NCBI GenBank assembly: GCA_035306605.1
Contig: DATGNR010000059.1
Origin: Xanthomarina sp035306605
GTDB lineage: Bacteria; Bacteroidota; Bacteroidia; Flavobacteriales; Flavobacteriaceae
Length of the DNA stretch: 37,238 nt
Strand: one strand, 5' to 3'
Part shown: piece by piece, positions 15,969 through 25,049 of the stretch
Position numbering within the stretch: the first letter of the stretch is position 1
Layout: the number at the start of each line of letters is the position of its first letter
The notes under the pieces: generated by a model
What the model saw: the letters and a program-made list of their open reading frames with translations, nothing else
The model's database searches: none
Told to the model about the DNA's origin: nothing
Translations under genes and position numbers: made by a program

Positions 15969-17273
15969 CTAACTCAATGCTTCTTTGTAAACTCTTAAAC
16001 AGCGTTCTCTAGCTTCTTTATGATCTACCATGGGCTGTGGATAGCTTAGTTCTTGAAAATCTGGAACCCATTTTTTAATATACTCTAGTTTTTTATCAAA
16101 CTTATCTATTTGTGTCGTTGGATTAAATATTCTAAAATAGGGGGCAGCATCTACGCCACAACCAGCCACCCATTGCCAGTTACCTATGTTGCTTGCCATT
16201 TCATAATCGTGTAGTTTTTTGGCAAAATAGGCTTCGCCCCAACGCCAATCTATTAATAAGTGTTTGCATAAAAAGCTACCAACCAACATACGTACACGAT
16301 TGTGCATAAATCCGGTTTCATTTAATTGACGCATGCCTGCATCTACTAGGGGGTAACCTGTTTTTCCTTCACACCAAAGTTGAAATTCCTTTTCGTTATT
16401 TCGCCATTTAATGTTGTCGTATTTGGGTTTAAAGCTGCGGTGTACGGTTTCTGGAAAATGCCATAAAATTTGCATAAAAAATTCTCTCCAAATTAACTCT
16501 TGCCAAAAAACCTCGTTGGTTTCAGCAATGGCTTTTTGCATAACAGTCCTAATACTAACTGTTCCAAATCGTAAGTGCGGCCCTAATTTAGAGCTGCTAT
16601 CCTTGAAAGGAAAATTTCTTGTGGCTTCGTAGTTTTGAATTAAATCAGAGTCCACTTTAAAATCTGTAATGTCCTGACTTGAAGGGGAGAAGCCAAGATC
16701 TTTTAAACCGAGGTTTGGGGCGTCTAGTATCGGAAACAAATTATGGAGTATTTTTCTCGAAGGATAGGTTTCTAAGGTTTCAGAATTGAATTTGGCCTTC
16801 CACCTTTTCATATAGGGTGTATACACCAAATAAGGCTTGCCATCACTTTTTACAACTTCGTTTTTTTCAAAAATCACCTGGTCTTTAAAATCTTTAAATT
16901 GAATGTCACGACTAGTAAGAAAACGGGCTATTTCGGAATCTCTTTCCTGAGCATAGGGCTCGTAATCCCGATTTGTAAATACCGAGTTAATTTGGTATTG
17001 CGTGACTAAATTTTTAAAAATTTCCAAAGGTGTTCCATGATACAAACAGATGTCGCTTTCGTAATTGGACTGTAATTGGTCCTTTAAATTTTGAAGGGTT
17101 TTATAAATAAAACTGACTCGTGAATCATTTTTTGGGAGTTCGTCTAAAATATTTGTGTCGAAAATAAAAATTGGTAGGACAGGATGCGGGCCTTTTAAGG
17201 CTTCAAATAAGCCAATATTGTCATCTAGACGTAAATCTCTACGAAACCAAAATAGGTTAATTGTTTGTGACAT
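15969..17273 (-). CDS. Deoxyribodipyrimidine photolyase
   Basis: The product has 434 residues. An N-terminal antenna domain begins 'INLFWFRRDLRLDDNIGLFEA'. The C-terminal FAD domain has 'WQELIWREFFMQIL', 'GYPLVDAGMRQLNETGFMHNR' and 'NWQWVAGCGVDAAPYFRIFNP', all class I CPD photolyase signatures. It repairs UV dimers using blue light and reduced FAD. The antenna chromophore cannot be read. A cryptochrome with signalling function is a less likely alternative given the intact DNA-repair-type motifs. It is separated from the upstream small gene by a bidirectional terminator, so it is likely transcribed on its own. Confidence 0.93.
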   Translation of the reverse strand: MSQTINLFWFRRDLRLDDNIGLFEALKGPHPVLPIFIFDTNILDELPKNDSRVSFIYKTLQNLKDQLQSNYESDICLYHGTPLEIFKNLVTQYQINSVFTNRDYEPYAQERDSEIARFLTSRDIQFKDFKDQVIFEKNEVVKSDGKPYLVYTPYMKRWKAKFNSETLETYPSRKILHNLFPILDAPNLGLKDLGFSPSSQDITDFKVDSDLIQNYEATRNFPFKDSSSKLGPHLRFGTVSIRTVMQKAIAETNEVFWQELIWREFFMQILWHFPETVHRSFKPKYDNIKWRNNEKEFQLWCEGKTGYPLVDAGMRQLNETGFMHNRVRMLVGSFLCKHLLIDWRWGEAYFAKKLHDYEMASNIGNWQWVAGCGVDAAPYFRIFNPTTQIDKFDKKLEYIKKWVPDFQELSYPQPMVDHKEARERCLRVYKEALS

Positions 17274-17323
17274 AGTTTATAACAAAAAAAAATCAGTTCT
17301 ACGGGTAATTTAAATAATACTAC

Positions 17324-17362
17324 AAAAAAAAATACACCAAACGATCGGCTTGGTGTATTTTT
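17324..17362 (-). terminator. Terminator of the 74-residue gene
   Basis: AATACACCAA / TTGGTGTATT (10 bp, loop of 9) is flanked by a run of A on the left and T on the right. It can act on either strand, but here it ends the minus-strand gene that stops at 17438. The photolyase gene starts only 50 bp beyond it. Confidence 0.8.
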
Positions 17363-17437
17363 AATAGTTTTTATTACTGAATCAAATAAGGTTAGTAATA
17401 GGTTTAAAGTCTACCTTTTATTCTAAAACCTAATGTT

Positions 17438-17662
17438 TTAGGCTGTTAAAGGTCTTCCTTTTAGACGTTTTTCTACTTTTTGTTTCATGGCAGTAAGTCT
17501 TTTCATAATCTCCATGATTTTCTCGTCTTTCTTTGTTTTATATATTTCATTTAAACCAAGGATAAGCGATTTAGCTTCTCTTGAAATCTCAATGCGATCG
17601 CTTGTAGATAGAGATCTTAAACTTGTTTTTTCAAATTCTAAAGCTTTGTCTATAAGTTCCAT
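17438..17662 (-). CDS. Small conserved hypothetical protein
   Basis: The product has 74 residues, starts at ATG 17662, and is highly charged and helical ('LIDKALEFEKTSLRSLSTSDRIEISREAKSL' in two segments, then a basic tail 'KRLKGRPLTA'). There is no signal peptide or membrane segment. I recognise no domain. The codon pattern and clean terminator support a real gene. An AT-rich leader upstream ('TTTAAATAAATAATG'-like) lacks an obvious -7 box. The function is unknown. Confidence 0.6.
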   Translation of the reverse strand: MELIDKALEFEKTSLRSLSTSDRIEISREAKSLILGLNEIYKTKKDEKIMEIMKRLTAMKQKVEKRLKGRPLTA

Positions 17663-18522
17663 AATTTTATTGTTTTAATAGTTTTTAATTTTAAATAAAT
17701 AATGCCTTTAACAGGTTTTGTAATGAATGGGATTGTGTGATGAATACTTGTTTTTAATTCAATGCAATCCTTTTTCCATATGGAATATCATTAATTTTGT
17801 AATTCTGCAAGCGTCTAATTTCAATTCTTGAAGCTTAGACAAAATGAACAAATACAACCTGTTATTCTCTAATGGAGTAATAAAGCCATTATTTTCGGGG
17901 AATACAAATCTTTAACCAAATTTTGGCAATTAAACTATTTTTTAAGCACCTTTTTGAAAGGGAAATATGTTAAATTATTAAATCGAGTAAATAATGGAAT
18001 ATTTTAAAATAGTATAGCTAGGGGGAATTAAGGCGTATAAATCAAATAAATTAGGGTTCTAAATCTTTTTGGCAGATTTCTCAATCACTTGACGGTAAAA
18101 TATGTAAAGGCTGAGTTTATAATATATAAACTCTCTTACTCAATATATCATTATAAAAATCAAAAGAACTAATAAATAATTGAACATTATTTATTGGTTG
18201 AAGCGTGTAAGTTGTTGGTTAATAAGCTGTTTCGATATTTAAACCACAGTTTTATCTATGATTTAAATGTTAAAAGCTGTATATTTGAGAGTGAAAAATC
18301 GTAGTAAATGTAAAAACTAACGGAATTATTGATAAAATGAATAAAGTATGAAAAGAAGATTTAATCTGTAACCTAAACATCAGTCATTTAGAGGGTTTTT
18401 ACCAAATGCTTAAAAGTATTGATCACAAGTGTCTTGGGGAAGATTAGGTTTTTATTAACAAATCCTTCCCACTTAAGGGCTATTTTTGTATTATTAATAT
18501 AATTATTTTAAAACTTAAAAAA
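17663..18522. other. 860-bp gap without a gene, with a 21-bp palindrome
   Basis: No ORF longer than about 25 codons looks real on either strand; a 23-codon ORF at 17844 has no supporting signal. A perfect 9-3-9 palindrome GAGTTTATA-ATA-TATAAACTC lies at 18113-18133. The region must contain the promoter of the 74-residue gene (left) and of the DUF2911 gene (right). For this tightly packed genome the gap is unusually long, and it may hold a small RNA or a decayed gene. Confidence 0.5.
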
Positions 18523-19368
18523 ATGAAAAAAATATTATTATTTATGGCTGTAGGAGCCTTATCGTTCCAAATGAATTCTCAGGTTACAACGCCACAATCT
18601 AGCCCATTAAGTAAAGTGGAGCAGAAGGTAGGTTTAACCGATTTCACACTTGAATATTCTCGTCCAGGAGTAAAAGGACGTACCGTTTTTGGAGATCTTG
18701 TCCCTTTCGATAAAGTTTGGAGAACAGGAGCAAACAAAAACAGCATCATAACGTTTACAGATAACGTAACTATTATGGGGCAACTTTTAAAAGCTGGATC
18801 TTATGCCGTTTATGCAAAACCAGGAAAAGAGGTTTGGGAAGTTATGTTTTACACAGAAACTGGAAACTGGGGCTTACCTGAAAAATGGGATGATTCTAAA
18901 GTAGCAGCTAGAGTAAATGCACAAGTACACCAAATGCCTTTTAATGTTGAAAACTTTACTATGGATATTAATCAAATTAGTAATTCTGGAGCAACTTTAG
19001 AAATTATATGGGAAAAAACCTATGTAGGAGTTCCTTTTACTGTGCCAACAGATGATAAAGTTTTAGCGTCTATTAACGATGCTTTAAACGGGACACCAAA
19101 AGCAAGCGATTATTACGCTGCAGCGGTATACTATTCTGAAGAAGGTAAAGATTTAAAACAAGCAAAAGAATGGATGGATAAAGCCATGACAATGATGGAT
19201 GAGCCAATGTTCTACCAATTGAGACAACAGTCTTTAATTTACGCGAAAACGGGTGATATTAAAGGAGCTATCAAAATTGCTAAAAAATCCTTAGAAGCTT
19301 CAAAAGCGGCAGGAAATGACGATTATGTAAAAATGAATATGGACTCTCTTAAAGAATGGGAGAAATAA
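18523..19368 (+). CDS. Secreted DUF2911 protein
   Basis: The product has 281 residues. A signal peptide (residues 1 to ~20, 'MKKILLFMAVGALSFQ') points to export. The DUF2911 domain (about 25-165) has 'LEYSRPGVKGRTVFGDLVPFDKVWRTG' and 'AGSYAVYAKPG'. The C-terminal part (about 180-281) forms helical pairs that resemble TPR repeats ('DLKQAKEWMDKAMTMMDEP', 'GDIKGAIKIAKKSLEAS'). The function is unknown; the family is common in Bacteroidota periplasms. It is monocistronic with a strong bidirectional terminator. Confidence 0.9.
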   Translation: MKKILLFMAVGALSFQMNSQVTTPQSSPLSKVEQKVGLTDFTLEYSRPGVKGRTVFGDLVPFDKVWRTGANKNSIITFTDNVTIMGQLLKAGSYAVYAKPGKEVWEVMFYTETGNWGLPEKWDDSKVAARVNAQVHQMPFNVENFTMDINQISNSGATLEIIWEKTYVGVPFTVPTDDKVLASINDALNGTPKASDYYAAAVYYSEEGKDLKQAKEWMDKAMTMMDEPMFYQLRQQSLIYAKTGDIKGAIKIAKKSLEASKAAGNDDYVKMNMDSLKEWEK

Positions 19369-19387
19369 TTAGTTTAAAATTAATAAT

Positions 19388-19425
19388 AAAAAAAGCCTCA
19401 CAATTTTATTTGTGAGGCTTTTTTT
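19388..19425. terminator. Bidirectional terminator between DUF2911 and the symporter gene
   Basis: AAGCCTCACAA / TTGTGAGGCTT (11 bp, loop of 6) is flanked by A-run and T-run, serving the plus-strand DUF2911 gene and the minus-strand symporter gene that ends at 19462. Confidence 0.9.
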
Positions 19426-19461
19426 ATTTTATAGGTTTTCTCTAAAAGATACCCTTGTTAT

Positions 19462-21141
19462 TTACCTGGATTTAAAGAGGAATTTCTGAAGGATAAATGC
19501 GAGTAGAATGACAAGCACACAACCAAATAGGTTCAACCATAAATACGGCATCCAATCGAACCACCAACCAATAATTACAATAGCTTGAGTAATTAAAGCC
19601 GCAACGAAAACCGCATGGCCACGAACGTATTTAAAGAAAAAGGCCAACAAGAAAATTCCCAGTACATTTCCGTAGAAAATAGATCCTATAATATTTACTA
19701 ACTGAATTAAATTATCGGCTAAATAAGCAATACTAGCAATAATTATGGCTAAAATTCCCCAACCAAACGTAAACCATTTTGTTGCTTTCAAATAATGGGT
19801 TTCATCCTTATCAGGAGCAATACTTCGTTTATATAAATCTAATGAAGTTGTAGAGGCCAATGCATTTAATTCGCTTGCTGTACTAGACATGGCTGCACTT
19901 AAAATAACAGCTAAAAGTAAACCAATTAAACCACGAGGTAAATTGTTTAATATAAAATGAATAAACACATAATCTTTGTCGTTGGTTTCAACACGCATAA
20001 TTTTTTTATCAGCCGCATCTTGAATCAATACTTTTGCAGCTTCTCGGTTTACCCTGTCCGCCTCATTAGCTAAAGCAATTTCATTTGCAAATTTAGCATC
20101 TCCGGTAGCAACAAAATTATTTATGTGTTCTTGCTTACGATTGAAAATAGTTAGTTGTTCATTTTTCAATTCTTGATAGGCCCCCGAGAACTCTGAGTTC
20201 ATAAGAACCTGTTCTGCGGCAGGATTAAAGTTTATTGGCGACTCGTTAAATTGATAAAAAACAAATACCATAACTCCTACCAATAAAATAAAGAACTGCA
20301 TTGGTACCTTTAGTAAGCCGTTAAAAATTAAGCCCATTTGCATTTCCTTTACAGATTTTCCTGATAGATAACGTTGCACCTGACTTTGGTCTGTTCCAAA
20401 ATAAGATAATGCCAAAAAGGTTCCACCAATTAAACCGCTCCAAACCGTATAGCGATTTTCCATATTAAAAGAAAAATCCAGGACATCCATTTTCCCACTT
20501 GCTCCAGCAATTTCTAAAGCTTTAGTAAAAGTGATGTTTTCAGGCAAATAGCTTATAATTAAGAAGAAAGCAATAAACATTCCTGTAAAAATGACCGCCA
20601 TTTGGTGTTTTTGAGTCATGCTTACTGCTTTAGTTCCACCAGAAACGGTGTAAATAATTACTAAAAGCCCGATAACGACGTTTAAGTAAGTTAAGTTCCA
20701 ACCTAAAACAGCAGAAAGGATGATGGCTGGTGCGTAAATGGTAATTCCAGCCGCCAATCCGCGTTGAATAAGAAATAAAATAGCAGTAAGACTTCTGGTT
20801 TTTAAATCGAAACGATTCTCCAGAAATTCATAAGCGGTATATACTTTAAGTCTGTGGTATAAAGGAATAAACACCATGCAAATAATAACCATGGCAATAG
20901 GAAGTCCAAAATAAAATTGTACAAAGCCCATACCTGAATGGAAGGCTTGTCCCGGTGTTGATAAAAATGTAATAGCACTGGCTTGTGTTGCCATTACCGA
21001 TAAACCAATCGTCCACCATTTCGATTGATTTCCACCACGTACATAATCTTGAACGTTTTTACTTCCTCTAGTTTTCCAAGTTCCGTAGCCTACAATGGTA
21101 GCAAGTGTACCAATTAAAACAATCCAGTCTAAAGTTTGCAT
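19462..21141 (-). CDS. Sodium:solute symporter (SSS family)
   Basis: The product has 559 residues with about 13 membrane segments from residue 5 to the C-terminus. SSS signs: 'VMATQASAITFLSTPGQAF' (TM1-2 sodium-site region), 'GGTKAVSMTQKHQ' and 'AAMSSTASELNALASTTSLDLYK'. It imports a small organic solute with Na+; the substrate is not readable, though the linked PIG-L deacetylase suggests a sugar or amino-sugar-related compound. A polar, helical insert of about 80 residues (roughly 305-385) splits the membrane segments. A 31-codon membrane microprotein ends two bases before its ATG (TAA-AT-ATG), so translational coupling is likely. Confidence 0.93.
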   Translation of the reverse strand: MQTLDWIVLIGTLATIVGYGTWKTRGSKNVQDYVRGGNQSKWWTIGLSVMATQASAITFLSTPGQAFHSGMGFVQFYFGLPIAMVIICMVFIPLYHRLKVYTAYEFLENRFDLKTRSLTAILFLIQRGLAAGITIYAPAIILSAVLGWNLTYLNVVIGLLVIIYTVSGGTKAVSMTQKHQMAVIFTGMFIAFFLIISYLPENITFTKALEIAGASGKMDVLDFSFNMENRYTVWSGLIGGTFLALSYFGTDQSQVQRYLSGKSVKEMQMGLIFNGLLKVPMQFFILLVGVMVFVFYQFNESPINFNPAAEQVLMNSEFSGAYQELKNEQLTIFNRKQEHINNFVATGDAKFANEIALANEADRVNREAAKVLIQDAADKKIMRVETNDKDYVFIHFILNNLPRGLIGLLLAVILSAAMSSTASELNALASTTSLDLYKRSIAPDKDETHYLKATKWFTFGWGILAIIIASIAYLADNLIQLVNIIGSIFYGNVLGIFLLAFFFKYVRGHAVFVAALITQAIVIIGWWFDWMPYLWLNLFGCVLVILLAFILQKFLFKSR

Positions 21142-21143
21142 AT

Positions 21144-21239
21144 TTAAAAAGCTTTGGAGATAAAGTAAAAAATAACAATGTAAACAGCATTCGCTATTAA
21201 TACCAAGGTGTACATGTTATTCCATTTGTATTTTTTCAT
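21144..21239 (-). CDS. 31-residue single-span membrane microprotein
   Basis: ATG at 21239, stop at 21144-21146. It reads 'MKKYKWNNMYTLVLIAN' followed by 'AVYIVIFYFISKAF'. The N-terminus is basic (three Lys, in-side) and residues 9-28 form one hydrophobic span. The symporter ATG follows its stop by two bases. Several SSS transporters are known to need a small membrane partner encoded just upstream, so this could be such a subunit. The spacing, base composition and clean frame support it. It is too short for routine gene finders. Confidence 0.6.
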   Translation of the reverse strand: MKKYKWNNMYTLVLIANAVYIVIFYFISKAF

Positions 21240-21308
21240 ATGTTTTAATTTATAGACTTTTATGTTCAAAGATTAGCCATTGAAGTTTTAAGCCCGTTGA
21301 ATTAAAGC

Positions 21309-23825
21309 TTATTTTTTTTCGCCCACCAAAACAGAGTCTTTCCCAATACTCAACATGTTGGCAAATAAGCGGTAGGCTCCGGGAACTCCCGCAGGAAACT
21401 CTCTAAAGAAACTTAGTCCTGTATAAATATAGTACCCTTTTCCATGTTGAGCCACTAATAAGCTACCTTTTTTAGCCGATTCGCCTTTGTCGTGCATAGA
21501 TAAAATAGGAGTGAATTCTTTACCCCATGAATCTGGAAAATATAAGCCGCGTTCTTGTACCCAACCTTCAAAATCATTTTGAGTAATTTTATTAGGAGTG
21601 TTTAATAACGCGTGTTTAGGTTCTAGAAACTTAACATCGGAGTGTTCATCAGTCACCCGATCTTTAGATAATTTTAATTTGTATGGAGCTAAAGCATCTA
21701 CCTTTAATTGGTGGTTTGTATTGTATTGAACAATCATATTTCCGCCATCATGAACAAAATTAAATAATTGTTGTTGTTTAAACTTTAAAGTTTCCAAAGT
21801 GTTGTAAGCTCTAATTCCAACTACAATAGCATCAAAATTACTTAAATTTTCAGGGCTAATATCTTCAGGTTTAAGTAGAGTTACTTTATATCCAATTTGT
21901 TGCAAACTTTCAGGAACCACATCTCCAGCGCCCACAATATAGCCAATGTTTTCTCCTTTTTTCTGAATGTCTAAACGTACAATTTTACTTTCAGAAGGAA
22001 GTAATACCGTTTGAAAAGGAATGTGTTCGTAATCTATTTCTATAAGTTCTTTGGAATAATGTTTTCCATTTACAGTCATGACTGGAATTAACTGACCTTC
22101 ATGTTGAGTTTCTGGAGGAGTTACTCGAAATACATAGGTTTTTTCTTCTCCTTTATGTAAAATGTGAACTTCTTGTTTTTCTGGCGAAACGGTCCATCCT
22201 TTTGGATAATTTAAGCTTAGACTTCCTTGTAAGTTTTCACGTCCTGCTTTTACTATAACAGGAATGTCTTTGACTTGGCTTGTTTCGAAAATAATAACCT
22301 TTTCTGAGATCTTTACTGACGCTTCAGGAATAACTTCAAAGGGTTTGTAAACTTCTCCTTTTACGGGGTCGTTGGTTTTGTAAATAACAGGTTTTGTGAA
22401 GCTAATGGGTGTGTTGTCAAAAATTAATTTAAAAGTCACGGTAAAAACTCTTGGAGTTTCTGGCTTTCCTATTAAGGAGTCATCAGCAACCTGATACATG
22501 CCTAAAGTACCTTTTTCGGTAAGCCAATATGGAGTTGTAGGGGTTTGGTTGCTTGGAATTTCTAAAACTTCATCAAAATCGAATCTGTTGTTTTCTGTAA
22601 GTGCTAACTGTTTTGTGATAGTGGTTTGGTTACAGCTAATAGACTCTAATTTTATAGGATAGGCACTTCTGTTTATAGTTTCTATATGTAAGTTGACACG
22701 CTCGCCCGGAGTTGCTTGACTGCTTTCCGAAGCGGCTTCTAAATAGAGTCCCGCACAAGCGTAAATGATGTTTTTAATTTCCTCAGTTTTATAATTTCTC
22801 CAATGCTTATCTTCTAAGTTTTGGATGAGCTGATAGGCTCTTACTAACTGTGGAATACTAGCTGCAGGATTGGTGAAATCGTAATGAGCTTCAACTTGCT
22901 GTAAAATAGTTCCGATAGCTTCACCTCCTTTAACGCGATTCCAAGTGGTGTCAATTCCTTCAAAAAGATTGGTTTGATCTTTGGGCATGTCTCCTTTAAT
23001 CAATTCAATGTATTCCTTGTCAGAACCACGAGTTCCGGTATTTCCAAATCCTTGAGATTTATGCTGACTTCTACTTAAAGCAGCTATTTCATTGTTGCTT
23101 AAACCATTTAAAGGGTAGAATGTACCTAAATCCAATTCTAACAATCCGGTTTTGTCTGCTTTTTCGTACTTCTCTTGGCTACCATAAAACCACCAAGATG
23201 TATTGAAAAATAATCGCTTTGGTTGCCACAGGCTAGTGTTTTTTAATTGGTTCGGATAAACCGATTTATTGTTTGAAATATCAAAAGCTTCGATGCTTAG
23301 CATAGCAGAGCTTGTGTGGTGTCCGTGTGTAGTACCAGGACTTCTGTGGTCAAACCTGTTAATGATAATATCTGGTTGAAATTGACGAATAGCCAAAACA
23401 ACATCACTTAAAAGTGCTTCCTTATTCCATATTTCTAGGGTTTCGTCTGGGTGTTTAGAATAACCAAAATCGTTGGCACGAGTAAAAAGTTGTTCACCTC
23501 CATCAATTTGTCGGGCAGTAAGTAGCTCTTGAGTTCTAATAACGCCTAATAATTCACTTATTTCAGGTCCAATTAAGTTTTGACCGCCATCGCCTCGTGT
23601 TAAGGATAGGTAGGCTGTTCTTGCTTTTACTTGGTTAGACATATATGAAATAAGTCGAGTGTTTTCGTCGTCTGGATGTGCAGCTACGTAAAGAACAGAG
23701 CCTAAAAAGTTAAGTTTTTTAATGGACTCGTAAATCTCGGAAGCATTTGGTTTTTTTGGTGCTTGAGGATAAATATGTAAGCTTGAAAATAGTGCTATAA
23801 TTATAACAAGTAATAATCTTTGCAT
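21309..23825 (-). CDS. Secreted PIG-L family deacetylase with C-terminal GATase-like domain
   Basis: The product has 838 residues from the ATG at 23825; the frame stays open to 23846, but only via a TTG. A signal peptide ('MQRLLLVIIIALFSSLHIYP') precedes a PIG-L/LmbE domain (about 38-290) with the zinc motif 'AHPDDE' (49-54) and 'HRSPGTTHGHH'. The middle (about 370-610) is beta-rich, likely Ig-like. The C-terminal part (about 625-838) has a GATase-like Rossmann pattern ('IGYIVGAGDVVPESLQQIGY', 'FDAIVVGIRAYNT', 'VHDGGNMIVQYN'). Such enzymes remove N-acetyl groups from GlcNAc-type substrates. It is the first of three genes with the microprotein and the symporter, suggesting deacetylation outside followed by uptake. 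Confidence 0.9.
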   Translation of the reverse strand: MQRLLLVIIIALFSSLHIYPQAPKKPNASEIYESIKKLNFLGSVLYVAAHPDDENTRLISYMSNQVKARTAYLSLTRGDGGQNLIGPEISELLGVIRTQELLTARQIDGGEQLFTRANDFGYSKHPDETLEIWNKEALLSDVVLAIRQFQPDIIINRFDHRSPGTTHGHHTSSAMLSIEAFDISNNKSVYPNQLKNTSLWQPKRLFFNTSWWFYGSQEKYEKADKTGLLELDLGTFYPLNGLSNNEIAALSRSQHKSQGFGNTGTRGSDKEYIELIKGDMPKDQTNLFEGIDTTWNRVKGGEAIGTILQQVEAHYDFTNPAASIPQLVRAYQLIQNLEDKHWRNYKTEEIKNIIYACAGLYLEAASESSQATPGERVNLHIETINRSAYPIKLESISCNQTTITKQLALTENNRFDFDEVLEIPSNQTPTTPYWLTEKGTLGMYQVADDSLIGKPETPRVFTVTFKLIFDNTPISFTKPVIYKTNDPVKGEVYKPFEVIPEASVKISEKVIIFETSQVKDIPVIVKAGRENLQGSLSLNYPKGWTVSPEKQEVHILHKGEEKTYVFRVTPPETQHEGQLIPVMTVNGKHYSKELIEIDYEHIPFQTVLLPSESKIVRLDIQKKGENIGYIVGAGDVVPESLQQIGYKVTLLKPEDISPENLSNFDAIVVGIRAYNTLETLKFKQQQLFNFVHDGGNMIVQYNTNHQLKVDALAPYKLKLSKDRVTDEHSDVKFLEPKHALLNTPNKITQNDFEGWVQERGLYFPDSWGKEFTPILSMHDKGESAKKGSLLVAQHGKGYYIYTGLSFFREFPAGVPGAYRLFANMLSIGKDSVLVGEKK

Positions 23826-23853
23826 AGTAGGTATTTTAGAAAGCAATAAATAT

Positions 23854-23884
23854 AAAAAGAAAACCAGCAGGCTTGCCGGTTTTT
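23854..23884 (-). terminator. Terminator of the corA-end operon
   Basis: On the minus strand AAAACCGGCA pairs with TGCTGGTTTT (10 bp with one G-U, loop of 4), followed by CTTTTTATA. It lies past the corA stop at 23948 and upstream of the PIG-L gene start. Confidence 0.7.
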
Positions 23885-23947
23885 ATGTTTCTTTAACGTT
23901 TTACTCTTGTTTTGTTTATTTTCTTAAAAACTAAGAATCGAAAAAAC

Positions 23948-25015
23948 TTAAAGCCATTTTTTCTTCTTGAAATAGTAAATCATGCCAATAAAAATCAATA
24001 TCATGATTCCCCATAGGATGAAATAACTGTATTTATAATGTAGTTCAGGGATGTTATCGAAGTTCATACCATAAATTCCTGCAATAAAAGTTAACGGAAT
24101 AAAAATGGTGGCTATGATGGTAAGAACCTTCATAACCTCATTCATTTTATTGCTAATGGTAGTCATATACATATCCATTAAACTCCAAATCATTTCCCTG
24201 TAAATTTCTATGGCGTCGGATAGTTGAATTACATGATCGTAAACATCTCGATAATACTGAATGGAGGTTGGTTTTATTAAAACATGTTCGTTTTTTTCTA
24301 TGCGACTAATAATTTCACGAATAGGGAAAATGACACGTCGTGTTTTTAAAACTTCTTTCTTAAGACTTAAAACTTGCAGACTTAAATCGTCTTGTAGAAT
24401 ACCATTGAATAAAATTTCTTCTAAATCCTCAATTTTATTACCCATAGTTTCACTTACTATGTAGTAATGGTCTACAATGGCGTCAATTAGAGCATAGAGG
24501 AGGTAATCTGGTCCTAGAGTTCTAATTCTACCATTTTCTATACGTAATCGTTCTCTAACATTATCAAACACATCTCCTTCCATTTCTTGGAAAGTCAACA
24601 CGTAATTTGAACCTAAAACCAAACTTATTTGTTCTGTTTTGATGTTTTCTTTATCATCGTAATAAAGCATTTTAAGTATGACGAAGATATAGTCGTCGTA
24701 AACATCAATTTTAGGTCTTTGAGAGGTGTTGGCAATATCTGCAATAATTAAAGGGTGCAGATTGTAGTGTTTCCCAATCTTTTCAATATCATGGATGTGG
24801 TTCAACCCATTTATATTTATCCAAGAATTGGACTTAGAATTTTTAAAACTAAAGGCTTCTTCAATAGAACTAAGCTCTAATTCGTCTATAAAATCAGAGT
24901 TGTAGTCAAAAGCATCTATAAAGAGCTTTTTTGTAGGGTTTTCGCCGGTATAAACTATAGAACCGGGAGACTGCTTAATGTGCTTTTTGTATTTATTGGT
25001 TCTCTTTTTCGGCAT
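23948..25015 (-). CDS. corA: CorA-type magnesium/cobalt channel
   Basis: The product has 355 residues. A long cytoplasmic N-terminal domain of mixed alpha/beta and long helices is followed by two membrane spans near the C-terminus. The signature G-M-N occurs in 'GIYGMNFDNIPE' (316-318), ending TM1, and the C-terminus is the basic 'YYFKKKKWL'. The protein forms a pentameric inner-membrane channel for Mg2+. It lies 35 bp after the stop of the mscS-like gene and is last in a long minus-strand gene string. Confidence 0.95.
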   Translation of the reverse strand: MPKKRTNKYKKHIKQSPGSIVYTGENPTKKLFIDAFDYNSDFIDELELSSIEEAFSFKNSKSNSWININGLNHIHDIEKIGKHYNLHPLIIADIANTSQRPKIDVYDDYIFVILKMLYYDDKENIKTEQISLVLGSNYVLTFQEMEGDVFDNVRERLRIENGRIRTLGPDYLLYALIDAIVDHYYIVSETMGNKIEDLEEILFNGILQDDLSLQVLSLKKEVLKTRRVIFPIREIISRIEKNEHVLIKPTSIQYYRDVYDHVIQLSDAIEIYREMIWSLMDMYMTTISNKMNEVMKVLTIIATIFIPLTFIAGIYGMNFDNIPELHYKYSYFILWGIMILIFIGMIYYFKKKKWL

Positions 25016-25049
25016 AAAGTATATATAATACTATAAATATATGAATAAT

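Noticed and set aside
17844..17915. 23-codon plus-strand ORF in the long gap
   Set aside because: It has no hydrophobic or conserved pattern and no adjacent coupled gene, unlike the microprotein at 21144.
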